Assembly (NCBI RefSeq): GCF_000247815.1
Contig: NC_021680.1
Location: 6,241,431 to 6,305,430, forward strand
Direction of reading: 5' to 3'
DNA: 64,000 nt
Origin: Ficedula albicollis
Lineage: Eukaryota > Chordata > Aves > Passeriformes > Muscicapidae
Made by a program: the position numbers and the translations under genes. The notes under the pieces were generated by a model, which was not told the DNA's origin, ran no database searches, and was given only the letters and a program-made list of their open reading frames with translations. This document shows positions 1-14,600 of this stretch, in pieces; the first letter of the stretch is position 1, and the number at the start of each line of letters is the position of its first letter.

Positions 1-45
1 GGCTTTAGAGTCTTTTCCAACCCAAACCATTCTGGGATTTTGGTC
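1..45 (+). mobile_element. CR1 LINE 3' tail fragment
   Basis: TTTTCCAACCCAAACCATTC is the terminal segment of CR1 3' ends seen repeatedly in this window. Cut by the left edge. Confidence 0.6.
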
Positions 46-196
46 CGTGATCACACCAATATAAGTGAACCAAAACCTGCTAAAGGCCGTGACCAGGAAC
101 TCTTACAGGTATTTCTCGCACATCAGACCCAAGAGAAAAGCTGCTCTCGCAGGCATTTTGCGGAATGTTCCCTCGGCAGCCGCCCTGCCGCACTTC

Positions 197-250
197 CCCA
201 CAGCTCGCACGGCCGGGGGGGGGGGGGGGGCCCCACAGCTCGCACGGCCG
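197..250. repeat. Short direct repeat flanking a 16-G run
   Basis: The 19-bp segment CCCACAGCTCGCACGGCCG occurs at 197-215 and again at 232-250, separated only by a G run (215-230). A G run between two identical flanks is the pattern expected where contig ends that share sequence were joined without collapsing the overlap. Confidence 0.8.
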
Positions 251-416
251 CCGGTGCCCGTGCCGTGCCAGTGCCAGCCGCCGGACAGGGGCCGGGCACG
301 CACCCCGCCCGGCTGGGATGGAGCTGCGGGACCCGTGCAGGCGCCCCGCGGTCCCGCTCCCACCCCGCTGCCCCCGCGCTGCCGCCCCCGTACCTCTCGG
401 ACCCTCGCCGCGGAGC

Positions 417-1771
<1,355 letters not shown>

Positions 1772-1915
1772 AGGGGACATGACGGGGACAGTGGCTGTGA
1801 GGGGGCTGCGGCGGCTCCGTCGCTCTGGGCGCTGCGGTGACCGGGCTGAGGGGACGGAGGAGCCCCGGGGCGCTGCCGTGGGAACAGGGGCTGGCGGGCA
1901 GCGCTTGCCCGACTG

Positions 1916-3529
1916 GTGTGACAGAAAATGCTAATCAAATAAATGGAATTTGCATTAAAATATCCCTTGCTTTAAAAATGCCTTGCTGTCGCGGCGGCGG
2001 TTACTGTGGGAATGTGCCTTCCTCAAGGTGTTTAACTCAGCAGGTGTGACCACAAAACACTTTCGTTCTCTCCAAGTACCTCGTGAACATTTGCAACACT
2101 TTGACTTAGAGACACTTGGTTTTGAAAGGATGGGTGTTGAAACAGCGGTGACTGTGCCCTGTGAACCTCAGCCAGGTCCACCAAGGTGTTGCTTGATCAC
2201 TCAGTCCCCTTTAGTCCACTTTACACTTCCATCTAAAAAGTGGAATTTTAATTCATTATTAATTCTATCACTTTTGCCTTTTGTGATGATTGAAGAATAT
2301 CTTAGAATTCCTTTCCATTCATTCACAATTTTTCTGTTTTGCTTTAATAGATTTAAAATTGAAGTGTTTTGAAATATACTGAAATTGGAAAATTTATCTG
2401 TAAATTGTATTATATTAATTGCTGCATTGTTTCCTGCTAAACAGGGAGTGGCCTTAAACTGAAGGAGGGCAGGTTTAGATTAAGAAAGAATTGTTCCCTG
2501 GGAGGGTGGGGAGGCCCTGGCACAGGGTGCCCACAGAAGCTGTGGCTGCCCCTGGATCCCTGGAAGTGGCCAAGGTTGGGTTGGATGGGGCTTGGAGCAA
2601 CATGGGACAGTGGAAGGTGTCCTTGCCCATGGCAGGGGGTGGCACTGGATGGGCTTCACGGTCCCTTCCAACCCAAACTATTCCATGAGTCTATGATCCT
2701 TTGATTAACATCCAAAAAAGTGTTTCCCACCTGGGCTTTTGGAGTTCACAATGAGTCAGTGGGAGAGTCTGACAGGCTCAAACCTCAGCTGCTTCTTGCC
2801 CATAACCTGCACTCTTAATGTGGCACGTCTCAAGATGCCAGTTGTTCTCCAGACACACCAAAAGACAACACCGAATTTCACTTCAACATTGACGTCAAGC
2901 TCTTTCCAAAGACTCATTTCTACGCTGGGGCTCTGCCTAACAAACTAACAAACTCAGTGCCTAAATTGGAACTCACTTCTTTGAAAAATGTGGTCATAAA
3001 AAAGCAAAGATAAAGGGTGGAGGAAAAGGCTTAAATGACTCAACCGAGACCTCCTCAAAGTGCAGCAAACCAAAGGATACTATTCTACAAACGGGGGGCA
3101 CAGAGGTGGCATTCACATTGTATTAACAAAGTTAAGTGTCTGGCAAGGCAGTAGCCACAATTAGAGGACAGCAAGCCATTCCTTCGCTCAAAGCAAGGCA
3201 GAAACCTCATTTTCTCCATTATCTTACTGGTCCCCTGCTGTGATGCAGTGAGGGGCTGAGCCTCTCTGGCCACCACTGATGACTTAGTGGTCTGTCTCAT
3301 TTGTGAGGGGAAAAAGCAGGGTAGGGAAGAGCTGCCCTCTAAGTGCTGTCACAAAGAAGGGCAAGTGTATGTTTAGAAAGCCAGCCTAGGACTGCCAGCT
3401 CAGAAAGCGCCTGTTTGATGTGGCAGCCTCCTCCTCCACATCCTCAATGTGCCATTTGAGGGAACATTAACCAGAAAAATGCAGCGAATCCACGATGGTG
3501 CCATTATTTGGGTTCTTTTGTTTTCCACA
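1916..3529. other. Intergenic, apart from the CR1 copy at 2480
   Basis: AT-rich DNA with no splice-flanked open segments or recognisable protein similarity. Short open frames have no domain content. Confidence 0.6.
2480..2695 (+). mobile_element. CR1 LINE 3' fragment
   Basis: Carries the typical segments GGCACAGGGTGCCCA, GGATCCCTGGAAGTG, GGCTTGGAGCAAC and TCCCTTCCAACCCAAAC, ending near TCTATGATC. Non-coding, 5'-truncated. Confidence 0.85.
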
Positions 3530-3798
3530 TCAACCACTGTCTGAAGACCACCTGGTAGGAAAGGACTCTGAAATGTGTCAGAGGAGCTCAGGTCAACCAC
3601 TGTCTGAAGACCACCTCGTAGGAAAGGACTCTGAAATGTGTCAGAGTAGCTCAGTATTGGAGACATGCAGAGATGACAAAAGCATGAATAAAATATCAAC
3701 CACTGTCTGAAGACCACCTGGTAGGAAAGGACTCTGAAATGTGTCAGAGGAGCTCAGTATTGGAAACATGCAGAGATGACAAAAGCATGAATAAAATT
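3530..3798. repeat. Nested triple tandem repeat (63 and 103 bp steps)
   Basis: The segment TCAACCACTGTCTGAAGACC starts copies at 3530, 3593 and 3696. Copies 2 and 3 share a longer 103-bp unit ending AAAGCATGAATAAAAT; copy 1 is the 63-bp 5' part only. Few substitutions separate them, implying two duplication steps of different size. Confidence 0.9.
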
Positions 3799-6700
3799 GT
3801 TCTCATTGAGTTAGTTACCCTTTCCCCTTTGACTGGGGATTGACCACCAAGGCTGAAGGTCTGACCCCATTGTCTGTGCTCTAAACCCTCCAAGTGTTCT
3901 TATTTGAAGTACCCAAGAGATGCCCTGCTGAGCAGGAGAAGCAGAGTTCCCAGCTCTCAGAGGTGACCATGAGTGCCCTGTGCAGGTGTGAGCCACATTC
4001 CTGGGGGTCATCCTGCTCCACCTTCTCCCTGGCACAGCCCTGCTCCAGCCACAGACTTGTGTGGAGCCACGTGCTGCTGCCAGGCCTGAGCAGCTGCCCC
4101 TGAACTCTGCCAAGGAGGGGGCATCTGCAAAGCCAGCCTTTATCTCTGACTCTCTTGCTCAGCGCTTTAGATCTCTCCAAGGCAAGATTCCCAGGGGAGG
4201 ACTCTGGTTATAGTTTTTGTGGTTTTACAGATAGCAAATGCCGGAATAAACACAACCCCCAGCAAACAGGGGAACTCCAGTATTTCCATTAGAACTCCCG
4301 GAGTTTGTTCTGATTATCAAAACCCTGATTTCTCCCTGGTCAAGGAAACAACTCAGACTCCTAAGGAGCTGATAAGGAGCTGAGTAACTAAATGTCAAAA
4401 ATTCCTCTTCCCTCCTTGTTGACGCAAGGAGAAATAAAAAGCTTTTTTTATACATTATCACCATTCTTGTTACTTTATGTAATTATTTTTGGTCTTAATC
4501 CTGTTTCTTCAAGAAACATGGGTCGGATTTCATGATTTATTTTTCTTCCCTGTGACAAAGGAAGTTTAGCAGCTGCAGGTCCTGTGTTGTGGGGCGCCTC
4601 ACCAACTAACCTTGGAATGGGTTAAGAAACCTCTTTCCCTTGTCTTTTATGTGAAGTTCGTTTTTCTGGTTTCAGGCTATTCCAGCCCACTAAGAGCTGC
4701 CTGCTGCAGTGTCCCTCGCCCCACCTGCCGTGTGTCCAGAGCTGCCAGAGCCCCCAGACTTCGCGCTGCCTCCTTGGCTTCCCTCCCTTCCTGCGGCTGC
4801 TCCGCAGTGGAAACAAGCCCTGCACTGTGGCGAGGCAATGACAGGGTGTGAAAAAGGGCCTTGAGAGACACCGAGCACACAGAGATCTCTCCTGAAGCAG
4901 AACTTTAAGGGAAACCATGCCAAATTACAGGGGGCCTCTTAGTGTGTCCTCCAGGGCATGGCTTCAGGCAAACCATGGAAAAGGGAGAGTGGGAATAGCA
5001 GGACAAACACGCTCTTAAGTAAACAAAAAGGGGTATTTTGTCAGATGCTTCACACAAACCCACTATTTTCTTCCAGACATTTCACCATATATCAGAGAAA
5101 ATCACTCTTTGATCAGGCTCACAAACATGAGGTGTTCCATGGAAGGCTGACCTTTGCTCTTGTCAAGATAAAGTATCTCTCCTTCTGTGGTGAAAATCAT
5201 TATCTATAGCACCATGAGGTGAGGGGGGGAACTGTAAACTTGGTATTAAGATTTCTCCTAGTGTAAAATAGCCATTTGCTTACCCATTGCATATCCTGAC
5301 ATGGTTCAGCTGGGGCTCTGCCTAAAGCAGGATTTTCAAGCTGATGCCTCCTGTCATTGACATCTGGCAGAGTAAATGCATTCCTTTTTTCCACTTTACT
5401 CCTTAAGACCATTTATCACATACATCAGGGCTGCAGAAAAATGGCTTTTCCTCCAAGCCAATTTGCCTCTGCCCTTACTTACCCCATTCCCACATGAAAA
5501 TATTTCCCCTATGATATAAAAAATTAGTAATAATTCTGGAGGACTTTTCATTGTGAATGAGAAAACTTTGCACCAGAAGAGACTTCTGAAGGGAGTTCTC
5601 AATCAGGTGTCTGATTCTTTGATGTTGCCCTCTTCTTTCTCTCTTTGCTTCCACCTACAATGTGGTTTTCTGGGGCTATGGCTGAGTCACCCATGGCACT
5701 TACGGAAATAAACATAAAGGGCTAAAATAAGAGCAGGTTTCAGTCACAGTCCTGTGATCTTGAAATATCCCCCAAGTGCTTGAAGTGCAGCATGTCGGGG
5801 GAAACCTTCATATTAAGGGAGAAGTCAGTCCCTGTAATTGCCTGCTATTGTATTTATGGTGTCTGGCCTCATAAAATGATAGGATCACAGGAGAAGTGGC
5901 TGGAAGGGACCTCAGGAGGCTCCTATCCAACCTCCAGCTCAAAGCAGAGGCAGCTCTGGGATCCGACCATGTTGCCCAGGGCCTGGTATTTCCAGCTTTC
6001 CTAGATAGGAAACTGGATTTTCATGTGACTTTAACTTGTGATTTTTCAACAAATTAGAATAATTTTATAGCGAGACTGATCCTATTTATACTGGGACATT
6101 TTAAGTGAGATGAGTATAGGATCAAATATTTTACTAAACTATATTTGGGAGCACCACTTACATTATGGTGTAAATAAAGTTGCCTCAGCCCAAACAAAAA
6201 ACACCCACTAAAAGAGGCAATCGACAAAAAACCCCAAACATTTTAAGAGCATGAATGGCATAAAGCTCGTTATTCTGAAGATCTGTTGTTGTCACTGTCA
6301 TTTCCCACCAGCCTTTTTGCCCAGTACCTTGTTGACAACTGCACCCAGAAGTTTCCAATTCATTTCCCCTTGAAAAAATAATGTGGCTATCACATATTTA
6401 CAGATATAATTTAATGTTCCCTGGGAAGAAGTGAGGACCCACAGGTCCAAAGTCTCACGTGCGTCCTATAACCATTATTAGAGGAAAAGTCAGTGCAAAC
6501 AAAAAGCTGCAAGAAATAGAATTCAGTTTGAAATTTAAACTAAAAATTAGTAACTAATGAAGACCTTGTGATCAAAAGAAATTAAGTCAACCCCACTCCT
6601 AAGAAGTGCAAAGAACTCCCCCACATATCACAAGAAAACTGAGAGGAACCCAGAGATTATATTGGAGATATACTTTTAAGAAGATGTATTTTCATTAAAT

Positions 6701-8467
6701 AGCTTGAAGGTGTTTGGACAACCTTGTTTGCCCCTTTTGAGAGTAATGGCACCATCAACATTCACTTCACACTCTGTTATTAGCATCATGGGTCGTTGGT
6801 TTTATGGTTCATTCAGGCTCTTCAAAGACAACACTTAAAGGGTAACTTGCCCATTTCCTCTCTCAATGAGGTCATTTCTGTTCTAATGCCTTCTTTTTCT
6901 TTCCATGCAGCCATTACTCTTCTGCTTCTCTGTTGGCTAAAATCAGTGTAAGCTCTGCTGTGACCATGAGAGACTCGGTTCCACATCAGAAATAATAATG
7001 GAAATCCATTATAATGGAGCAGTGCAAAACTCCGGGTGTGACACACCAACAAGAAGCTCTGGAGAAATGTCTTTGCTGAGTTTGGCATCTTCTGTGGACA
7101 AACACTGCCTTAACCTCTTTGGGTTATTTTGTCCTCATTCTCCTGACTGTTACTTTGTTTGTCTCACACCCATAAACTACATGAAAACTCCACATCAAAC
7201 ACTGATATGAGACACTACACCAGGCAGAGGCTGGGTTTATTTTAAATATGCCCTAATATTCAGGAAATTTCCTAGTTACCATCAAAGTTTTTGGCTATCA
7301 GGAAATCTTATTCCCTAACGCCCTAAATCTATTATATTGTTATGACAAAGGCAAAGCACATGAAAACATTCCCTAACCACAAAGAAACACTCTGTAAAAT
7401 CAGTTAAACTCAAACAGGACAATTTTTTAACCAGTAGGAGTTATGGACCCTCAGTCCTTCTCCATCATAGGAAAAAAAGGTATTTTAGTGTGCTGAGGCT
7501 GAATTTGAATTTTCAAAATAGTTCTAGAGCAGCAGAACCTCAATGTACTGATTCAGTCTGGTACCAAGCACCAAATAATCAAAAATAAGTCTTATATGGA
7601 ACAATCTCCCAATCTGCTGTTTCAGGAAGAATTGAGTCCATATTTGCAGAATACACAGAAAAGTGAACAATTTTTTGCAACTGCAGAATGAAGAAATTGC
7701 ATTTTTTTCTAGCTTGGTTTTTGTTTGATGCTGAGGAATAGATCAGCTGGAGGTTAAACATGTTTGCCTTAATATACAAATAAAAATAAGGAAATGAGGA
7801 GCAAGCTGTTTCTCAGATATTGCACAGACTTGCATATCTCTCCCTGAGTAACTATAATATATTTTCTCCATCTTATAAATAGTCAAAGGCACTCTGGATT
7901 AAGAGCAAAAAGATTTCTCACTAACAGCTGAACTTGTGAGTTGCTGTTCCTTATCAGATTGATCCCTGGCAGTCAATTCTACTCAGTGATGAATATTTCC
8001 ATTATTTATTTCTGAAGTGGAGGATTCTTGTGATTAAAGACATCTGCTCCCAGAAATAGCTGGAAAACATTAGGATGAAGCAAATATCACCCACACCACC
8101 ATGCCCAGCAGGAAGCCATTACTCTCCCCAGAATGGCAAACTGAGAGATTATTTTGCAAGTAGAAGTTAAGAAACATAAGGAAAATCTGGAAATATCCGA
8201 AGCCACCATCACACGGAGATGTGGATCAACACAGATCAACACAGAACAGCTGATAAGGATTTTTTTACAATTCCACAGACAAACCTGGGCATTCCAATAC
8301 AGTAAGAAAAAAAGTGTGTTTCACGTGTAAGGACCTGACTATTCCCATTAGTCTTTTTTCACAATGTTGAGTTACAGTAATACTCTGGTAATTTTCCTGT
8401 ATCTTCCCTCATTCTCTTAAACTTTGGGGTCTGCTGGCCCCAGCCTGGCATCCCTGATGTTTCTGCT
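3799..8467. other. Intergenic, apart from the CR1 copy at 5876
   Basis: Nothing recognised. 3895-4120 and 4690-4850 are somewhat GC-richer but show no coding pattern. Confidence 0.55.
5876..5985 (-). mobile_element. CR1 LINE 3' fragment, antisense
   Basis: AGGATCACAGGAGAAGTGGC and GGAAGGGACCTCAGGAGGCT followed by CCAACCTCCAGCTCAAAGC are the reverse complement of a CR1 3' end. Confidence 0.7.
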
Positions 8468-8611
8468 AAGGCAGTTTGAGGCAAGAAATCACAGTCCTGT
8501 GATCCTTGCTCTGCAGCTCCATGGACTCATGCTCTGTGTAAGGCAGTTTGAGGCAAGAAATCACAGCCCTGTGATCCCTGCTCTGCAGCTCCATGGACTC
8601 ATGCTCTGTGC
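8468..8611. repeat. 72-bp tandem duplication
   Basis: Copies at 8468-8539 and 8540-8611 begin AAGGCAGTTTGAGGCAAG and differ at about two positions. Confidence 0.9.
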
Positions 8612-8965
8612 TGGGACAGAGGGGTCTGGGGAAAGGAAGGGGTAGCCTAAGGCTACTCTGTTCCTAAGGAATTAAAATATCTGTGGTGGATAATTCCTAA
8701 ACATGAGCTGTGCCTTGGGATTTTTACTTGTTACCTCTGACAGTAATGAACTGGACCCTCCCAGGATAAGGTAATTTTTTTGGTTACATAAGAAAATTGA
8801 GGAGATCCCTATGATTCTGTGAAAAGGGGGACTTCTTTCCCACAAGCAGTGCCTCTTCTGGGAGTGCCTCTCTCCACAATCCTGCCTTTAAACACCATCT
8901 CTGTCTCACTTATCCAGTGCCTTCGGGGAGAGCCAAAGATCAGAGTGCAGAACGCCAGAACAGAA

Positions 8966-9186
8966 GGGTCAGGCTGGAGATCAGGGAAAGGTTCTTCTCC
9001 CAGAGGGTGCTGGGCAGGCACTGACCAGGCTCCCCAGGGAATGGGCACAGCCCCGAGGCTGCAGAGCTCCAGGAGAGTTTGGACAAAGCTCCCAGGGATG
9101 CACAGGGTGGGATTGTTGGGGTGTCAGTGCAGGGACACGGGTTGGACTCCACAATCCCTGTGGGCTCACTCAGGATATTCTCTGAC
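8966..9186 (+). mobile_element. CR1 LINE 3' fragment
   Basis: GGCTGGAGATCAGGGAAAGG, CCCCAGGGAATGGGCACAGC and GGGGTGTCAGTGCAGGGACA lead into a GACTCCACAATCCCTGTGGG tail. Same subfamily as the copy at 54880. Confidence 0.85.
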
Positions 9187-9945
9187 CCAATGATTCATGC
9201 CTTATCTACTCACCCCTTACAAATATCACTATCTACTGGAAAAGAATACACAGGAATTTGCCAAAGAAAACAAACCTTATTCAGGAATTAGTAGAGGATG
9301 TTATTTGATAGAGCCTAATTCTTCTTATTAATGACTAAATGGGTGCAACAGCTAGTCCTCAATGATTATGCTTCTTTAAATTCCTGGATTTCCCCAAAAT
9401 AAATTCTGTGAAGGGACATAACTTCCTATTTACCATAAATCCAACAGGGCTTGCTCCTGTGGAGATGCCAAGTAAAACAGCTGAAGAAAAAATACCCACA
9501 GATTGAAGCATAAACTATATTTGTGTCACTATGTGACATGGGAATGTTTCAGTATGACAAACCAGCCTGCTAGTGGCAGAAGGACACAGTCCTGTGCCAC
9601 TTGCAGGAGCAAAGAAGTGAATGAAACACATGAGAAAAACAGCTCACAAATAATACTGGTCATTTCATAAAGACCCTGTTGAAGAATCATCATAGTAACA
9701 AGATACTCAGGTATGCTAATTGTTAGAAATAGTCAGGATGCAGAAAATAAGGAGGACAAAGCAGTTCTTGTGCTTGAGACATTTGCAGAATTTCTCTTTT
9801 CTTTGTTCCACCTTTTCTTTGGGGGAATTCCACCCAGCTGCCCTGGTGGAACAGTGCTGACTGCAGAGCAGGGCCCTCATCTGCAGCTGTGCCCTCCACT
9901 CCTGAGCCTGCAGACCCCAACCCTCCTCCTTTTGCTCTGCTTGCC

Positions 9946-9965
9946 TTTTTTTTTTTTTTTTTTTT
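9946..9965. repeat. T homopolymer, 20 bases
   Basis: Twenty consecutive T in AT-rich intergenic DNA; ordinary low-complexity sequence. Confidence 0.9.
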
Positions 9966-11313
9966 CTAAACATAGAAGTAGCATAAACCATTACCAGCAT
10001 TCATCAATAGTTGTCAATACCCAGACCTCAGCAGGCACAGCAAACCAGCCCTGAGAGCAGGTTCAGCACAGTTTACATCAGCATTCCCTCTCATTTGATG
10101 CCAAGCACACAGAGCTTATTCCAGTGCTTTGCTTATCAGAACAGACCCTTGTTTCCTCGCTGGCCACCTCCTCCCTTTTCATGTGGGAGGATGGCATCTC
10201 ATTCAAGGAATGTAAAAATATTCCCTGCTGCCTTTTCCCTAATGAGCCCTCTCCCTGTACACCCCCAAACAAAGCTTCCTGGGGAGACAAATTGTGACAA
10301 AGCTGCATAAAATCTTGCCATTAATCCTGCAGCCAGCTCTGGTTCTGAATATGACTTGGCACTACATTTTTATTCTACTGTGCACACATTTGCCAGTGGG
10401 ATTGAACATCACATAACAATGCATGGAGTCTTTAAGGACGTCTGTTTCAGTCCAGGTTTAAATCAGCAGCACTATGAGGTGATGGAAGCTTCTCTAGTCA
10501 GGACATCACTTAAGCCCTGTTGAAGTCCTATTGATGTCAAAGAAATAGAAATATATGCTTAATTTTAATTGTATGCTTAAAGGCTGGTCTGAAATGGGTC
10601 ACAAATGGCCACCTTCTCTATTTGTTCTGAATCCTATGGGATCATTTCCATCAGGGGAATTAATTCTCATTAACACATTCATTTTTCCAAGACCAAATCC
10701 TTTCTGCACTCTCTTTGCGTAAACCATCCTAAGCTTAACCAGGAAAAAATCCTAAAGCATGAATACCTGACAATAAAAAACTACTTTTCTTATAATAAAC
10801 TGTTGAAGACAAACCATTATTGTGCTTAATGATTAATTTGGTTTCAGCTTTGCCTAAGACTGCAGGCTGTTCTTCCAGGCCATTACTTGCTACAAATGTC
10901 CAACTTCCTATGTGTTTCCTTGGGATTTATTATAACACTATTGAGGGGTAAAGGTCACCAAACAAGTCCTTCTGCCGGAAGCCTTTTCCACCCATATTCC
11001 ACATCTCCAGTGTGGTTCTCAAAGCCTCTGATTTCTGTTGTCCCTTTGGGAATATCACCCACTGTCTTGGTTTGAAAGACAGGTGTCTGCTAAGGAAGGC
11101 AGGAGCTTCCCTTGGAATGGAAAAATATAACCACCTTCCCTCTGAATTACTGTAATTTTGAAATTAAGGGAGCTCTCAGGCAAAGATATGAGAATAAAAA
11201 TAACAGTTCTTTACTAGTATGTATAACAAGGCAAACAAAACAACAGTAACTGTGGAATTAATAACAAGCAGAACCAGGGACCCATTAATACTCCTCTCAG
11301 CCACGGGAACGGG

Positions 11314-11385
11314 CACCAGAAGCACAACCAGATGCACTCCTCCCTTGGTCACCAGAAGCACAACCAGATGCACTCCTCCCTTGGT
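11314..11385. repeat. 36-bp tandem duplication
   Basis: CACCAGAAGCACAACCAGAT begins copies at 11314 and 11350; the two are essentially identical. Confidence 0.9.
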
Positions 11386-11533
11386 CACTTCTTCTGTGTT
11401 TCTTAAGTAGTCATTACTGTTTCCTAGTAATTTACCACACAAAATTCCCTAAGTAAAAAGAAACAAAAGGGAAGAACCTAACCCCCAGCACCCCTCAGTA
11501 AAGAATAAACATGGAATGTTATCATGTATGGAA

Positions 11534-11940
<407 letters not shown>

Positions 11941-12676
11941 CATGACTCCAGTTAATCGGTGTTAACTGGTGTCACTGTAGGCAATGGGCATTCCTTGCTC
12001 TGGCGCCTCTGGATGGACATTTCTCACTCTGCTCCCAGGCCAACCCTGAACTCAAGCTCTCATATCACAGCTCTCTGCTACCAGCCACATGAGAAAGGCA
12101 ATTAAAGTGTGTCCTGCTACCTAAAATCCCACTGTCATTGGGATGGAATGTGTGTTCCAGGCAGGGCTGGAGGGATTCTCCGGCGCTGAGGTAAAACCCT
12201 CAGAGCAGCTGTGCTTGGAGAGGCTCTGGCACATGGAACAGCCCCAGCTGCTCGGCAGGATGCTGTCCTCCAGCAGCCACTCCCAGCACAGCGCTGGGGG
12301 GAGGAGAGAACAGGACAGGCTTTTCTGCCCTCTCTCCTGCCTCTCACAAAGCAGTTTGTGCCTGCTACCAGGCTGCCTCCTCCCCATCCCTCACATGCTG
12401 CTCAGCACCCTCCGATGTTTCCACCACTTCTCAGAGAGAGAATGGGATGATCTGCAAGACATTATTTTCTAAGGATTCCATCCTCTGTATCCAGATGAAT
12501 ATTTCCTCCATTACTTCGTCTGCTATTTTTAAAGACACCTGAAACTCCTCTTTCCCCAACCAGTGTGTCCATAGAAGGTGAACTGTCATGGAGCCAAGTT
12601 GTGCTGTATATTTACCTACTTTATTATCCTCTCAGAACTCCAGCCTTCCAGGCACTTACCTGGTTTATTTCTGGGT

Positions 12677-12832
12677 CTGAACTTCTTCCAGCTCTTCTCT
12701 ACTCAGAAGGGAATGACAGGCTCTAGGTGGAATTGCACTAAAAACCATTACAATCCCACCTGAACTTCTTCTCTACTCAGAAGGGAATGACAGGCTCTAG
12801 GTGGAATTGCACTAAAAACCATTACAATCCCA
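12677..12832. repeat. Tandem duplication of about 74-83 bp
   Basis: CTGAACTTCTT and CTCTACTCAGAAGGGAATGA recur, with copy 1 at 12677-12759 and copy 2 at 12760-12832. Copy 2 lacks a few bases (CCAGCTCTT). Confidence 0.85.
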
Positions 12833-14400
12833 CTCTGGTACGGGATGGGACCAACCTCAAAATCACACTGGCTTTCCTAATAACTGGGAAGTTACTTCTG
12901 TAAGGAAACCATAATTATTGAACATCTTTGACTTACTGCTGATCAACCCATTATCAGCCTGCTGGAAATTTCAAGGAGTTTTGCACTTGAGATGGCAGAA
13001 TTTCATTTTTCTCCCTTTTGACAATGCTTCACTCAAACTCTGTTTTGTACTAAGCTGTCATCCCTTCAGCCAGTAGTTTTGTAGAACTCTCCTAGGAACG
13101 GATGTTGGAATTTTGAAGGGGCGCATTACTATTCCTGGGCATAAAGAGTAATTTTTAGCCCAAGCTTGAACAAAACACCTGAAGTTTTGAAAGTTTGATT
13201 CACTTTTGATGTCCTAAAAATGTATCTTGGATCCAGACCTTTCCTTTTTCAAATGTTTATCCTTCAGTGTAAAACATCCAGATGCTTTATTGTTTCTAAG
13301 AACTGAGCAGCAATTCTAACATTCTTGAAGGTCCCAGTGCTTGCAATTCTAACTGAGCTTAGGTCATAAATCCAGGTTAACAGTGCTCAGAAAATCCCAA
13401 GTAGTCCAGCAGACACAGAGGGCCATTAGCAAGGAAAGATTAGGTAGAAAAAACTAACTGCTCTTTCCCTGGTGGAAATTATTTCCAGTTTAAACTCACT
13501 ACAGTACTAAAAACTCCACAAAACTGAAAGGATCCCAGGGAGGGGATCCCTGCACTGAGGCTGACTTGAGAACTGTTTGTTCTAGCAAAGGACTCTGCTC
13601 CTACTCCATGCCAACTCTGACAGTGCCAGAACAGCTCTGTGATTTTACTGCAGTTGTGCAATCTCTAGGATTGTGCCTGGCACACAAATAGTCTTTAACT
13701 CCTTTCCCAAATTAGGTAAATATCCCAGTCTTTTCCCCATCCACAGCCTCAAGTAGTTGTATGGGAATGCAGGAGCAAAGGGTGAGAAGGAAGACCAGGA
13801 ATTCCATCTGCCATTATTAATTTTACCTTCTTTGTGTGCAACAGGCCCCTGGTGCAAACAGGGTGTACAGAGCATGGTGAAACCATGCTGAACCCATCAG
13901 CACCACACAGAGCTGCAGCATTCATGTCATTCGCTTGGGTTAGGGGCTTGAAACAGCCTACCCCTAAATCAAATTGACTGCAAGTTCTTATAGTGGTTAA
14001 GTAAGATTTTATCTACATTTTATCTAAAATTTTATCTACAGCCAGACCTCTCTAAATGCACAGCCAGATTTCTTAGCCGGATTGGAATTAAGTCTAGAGC
14101 TTCAAACACACCAAATAAGTTGTTCACAGTGGGCTCTCAGAAAACCCTGTCAGGAAAGGTTTATGTGGTTGGATGTGCCACATACACAAACATACCTCCA
14201 CACACTCTGTATATATATAAATGTATCTGTCCAGGATGTTATGAGCCACAAACAGGCACAAAAAGCAAGGCAAACACAACCTGCACCACACTGGAGTAAT
14301 ATCCATTACTGCCAACCAAGAAAGGCAAAAGAAACCAAACGAGAAATACTAACTAGCTGAGGTTTCCTCTATACAACTGGATATGCTCAGGTTTAATAAA

Positions 14401-14600
14401 TTCACAGAATCCCAGAATGGTTTGGGCTGGAAGGGACCTTAAAGCCCATCCAGTGCCACTCCCTGCCATGAGCAGGGACACCTTCCACTATCCCAGGTTG
14501 CTCCAAGCCCTGTCCAACTTGGCCTTAGATACTTGGAGGCATCCAGGGGCAGCCACAGCTTCTCTGGGCACCCTGTGCCAGGGCCTCTCTACTCTCAAGG
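14401..14600 (-). mobile_element. CR1 LINE 3' fragment, antisense
   Basis: TCACAGAATCCCAGAATGG, GGCTGGAAGGGACCTTAAAG and CCAGGTTGCTCCAAGCCC are the reverse complement of a CR1 3' end. Confidence 0.88.
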
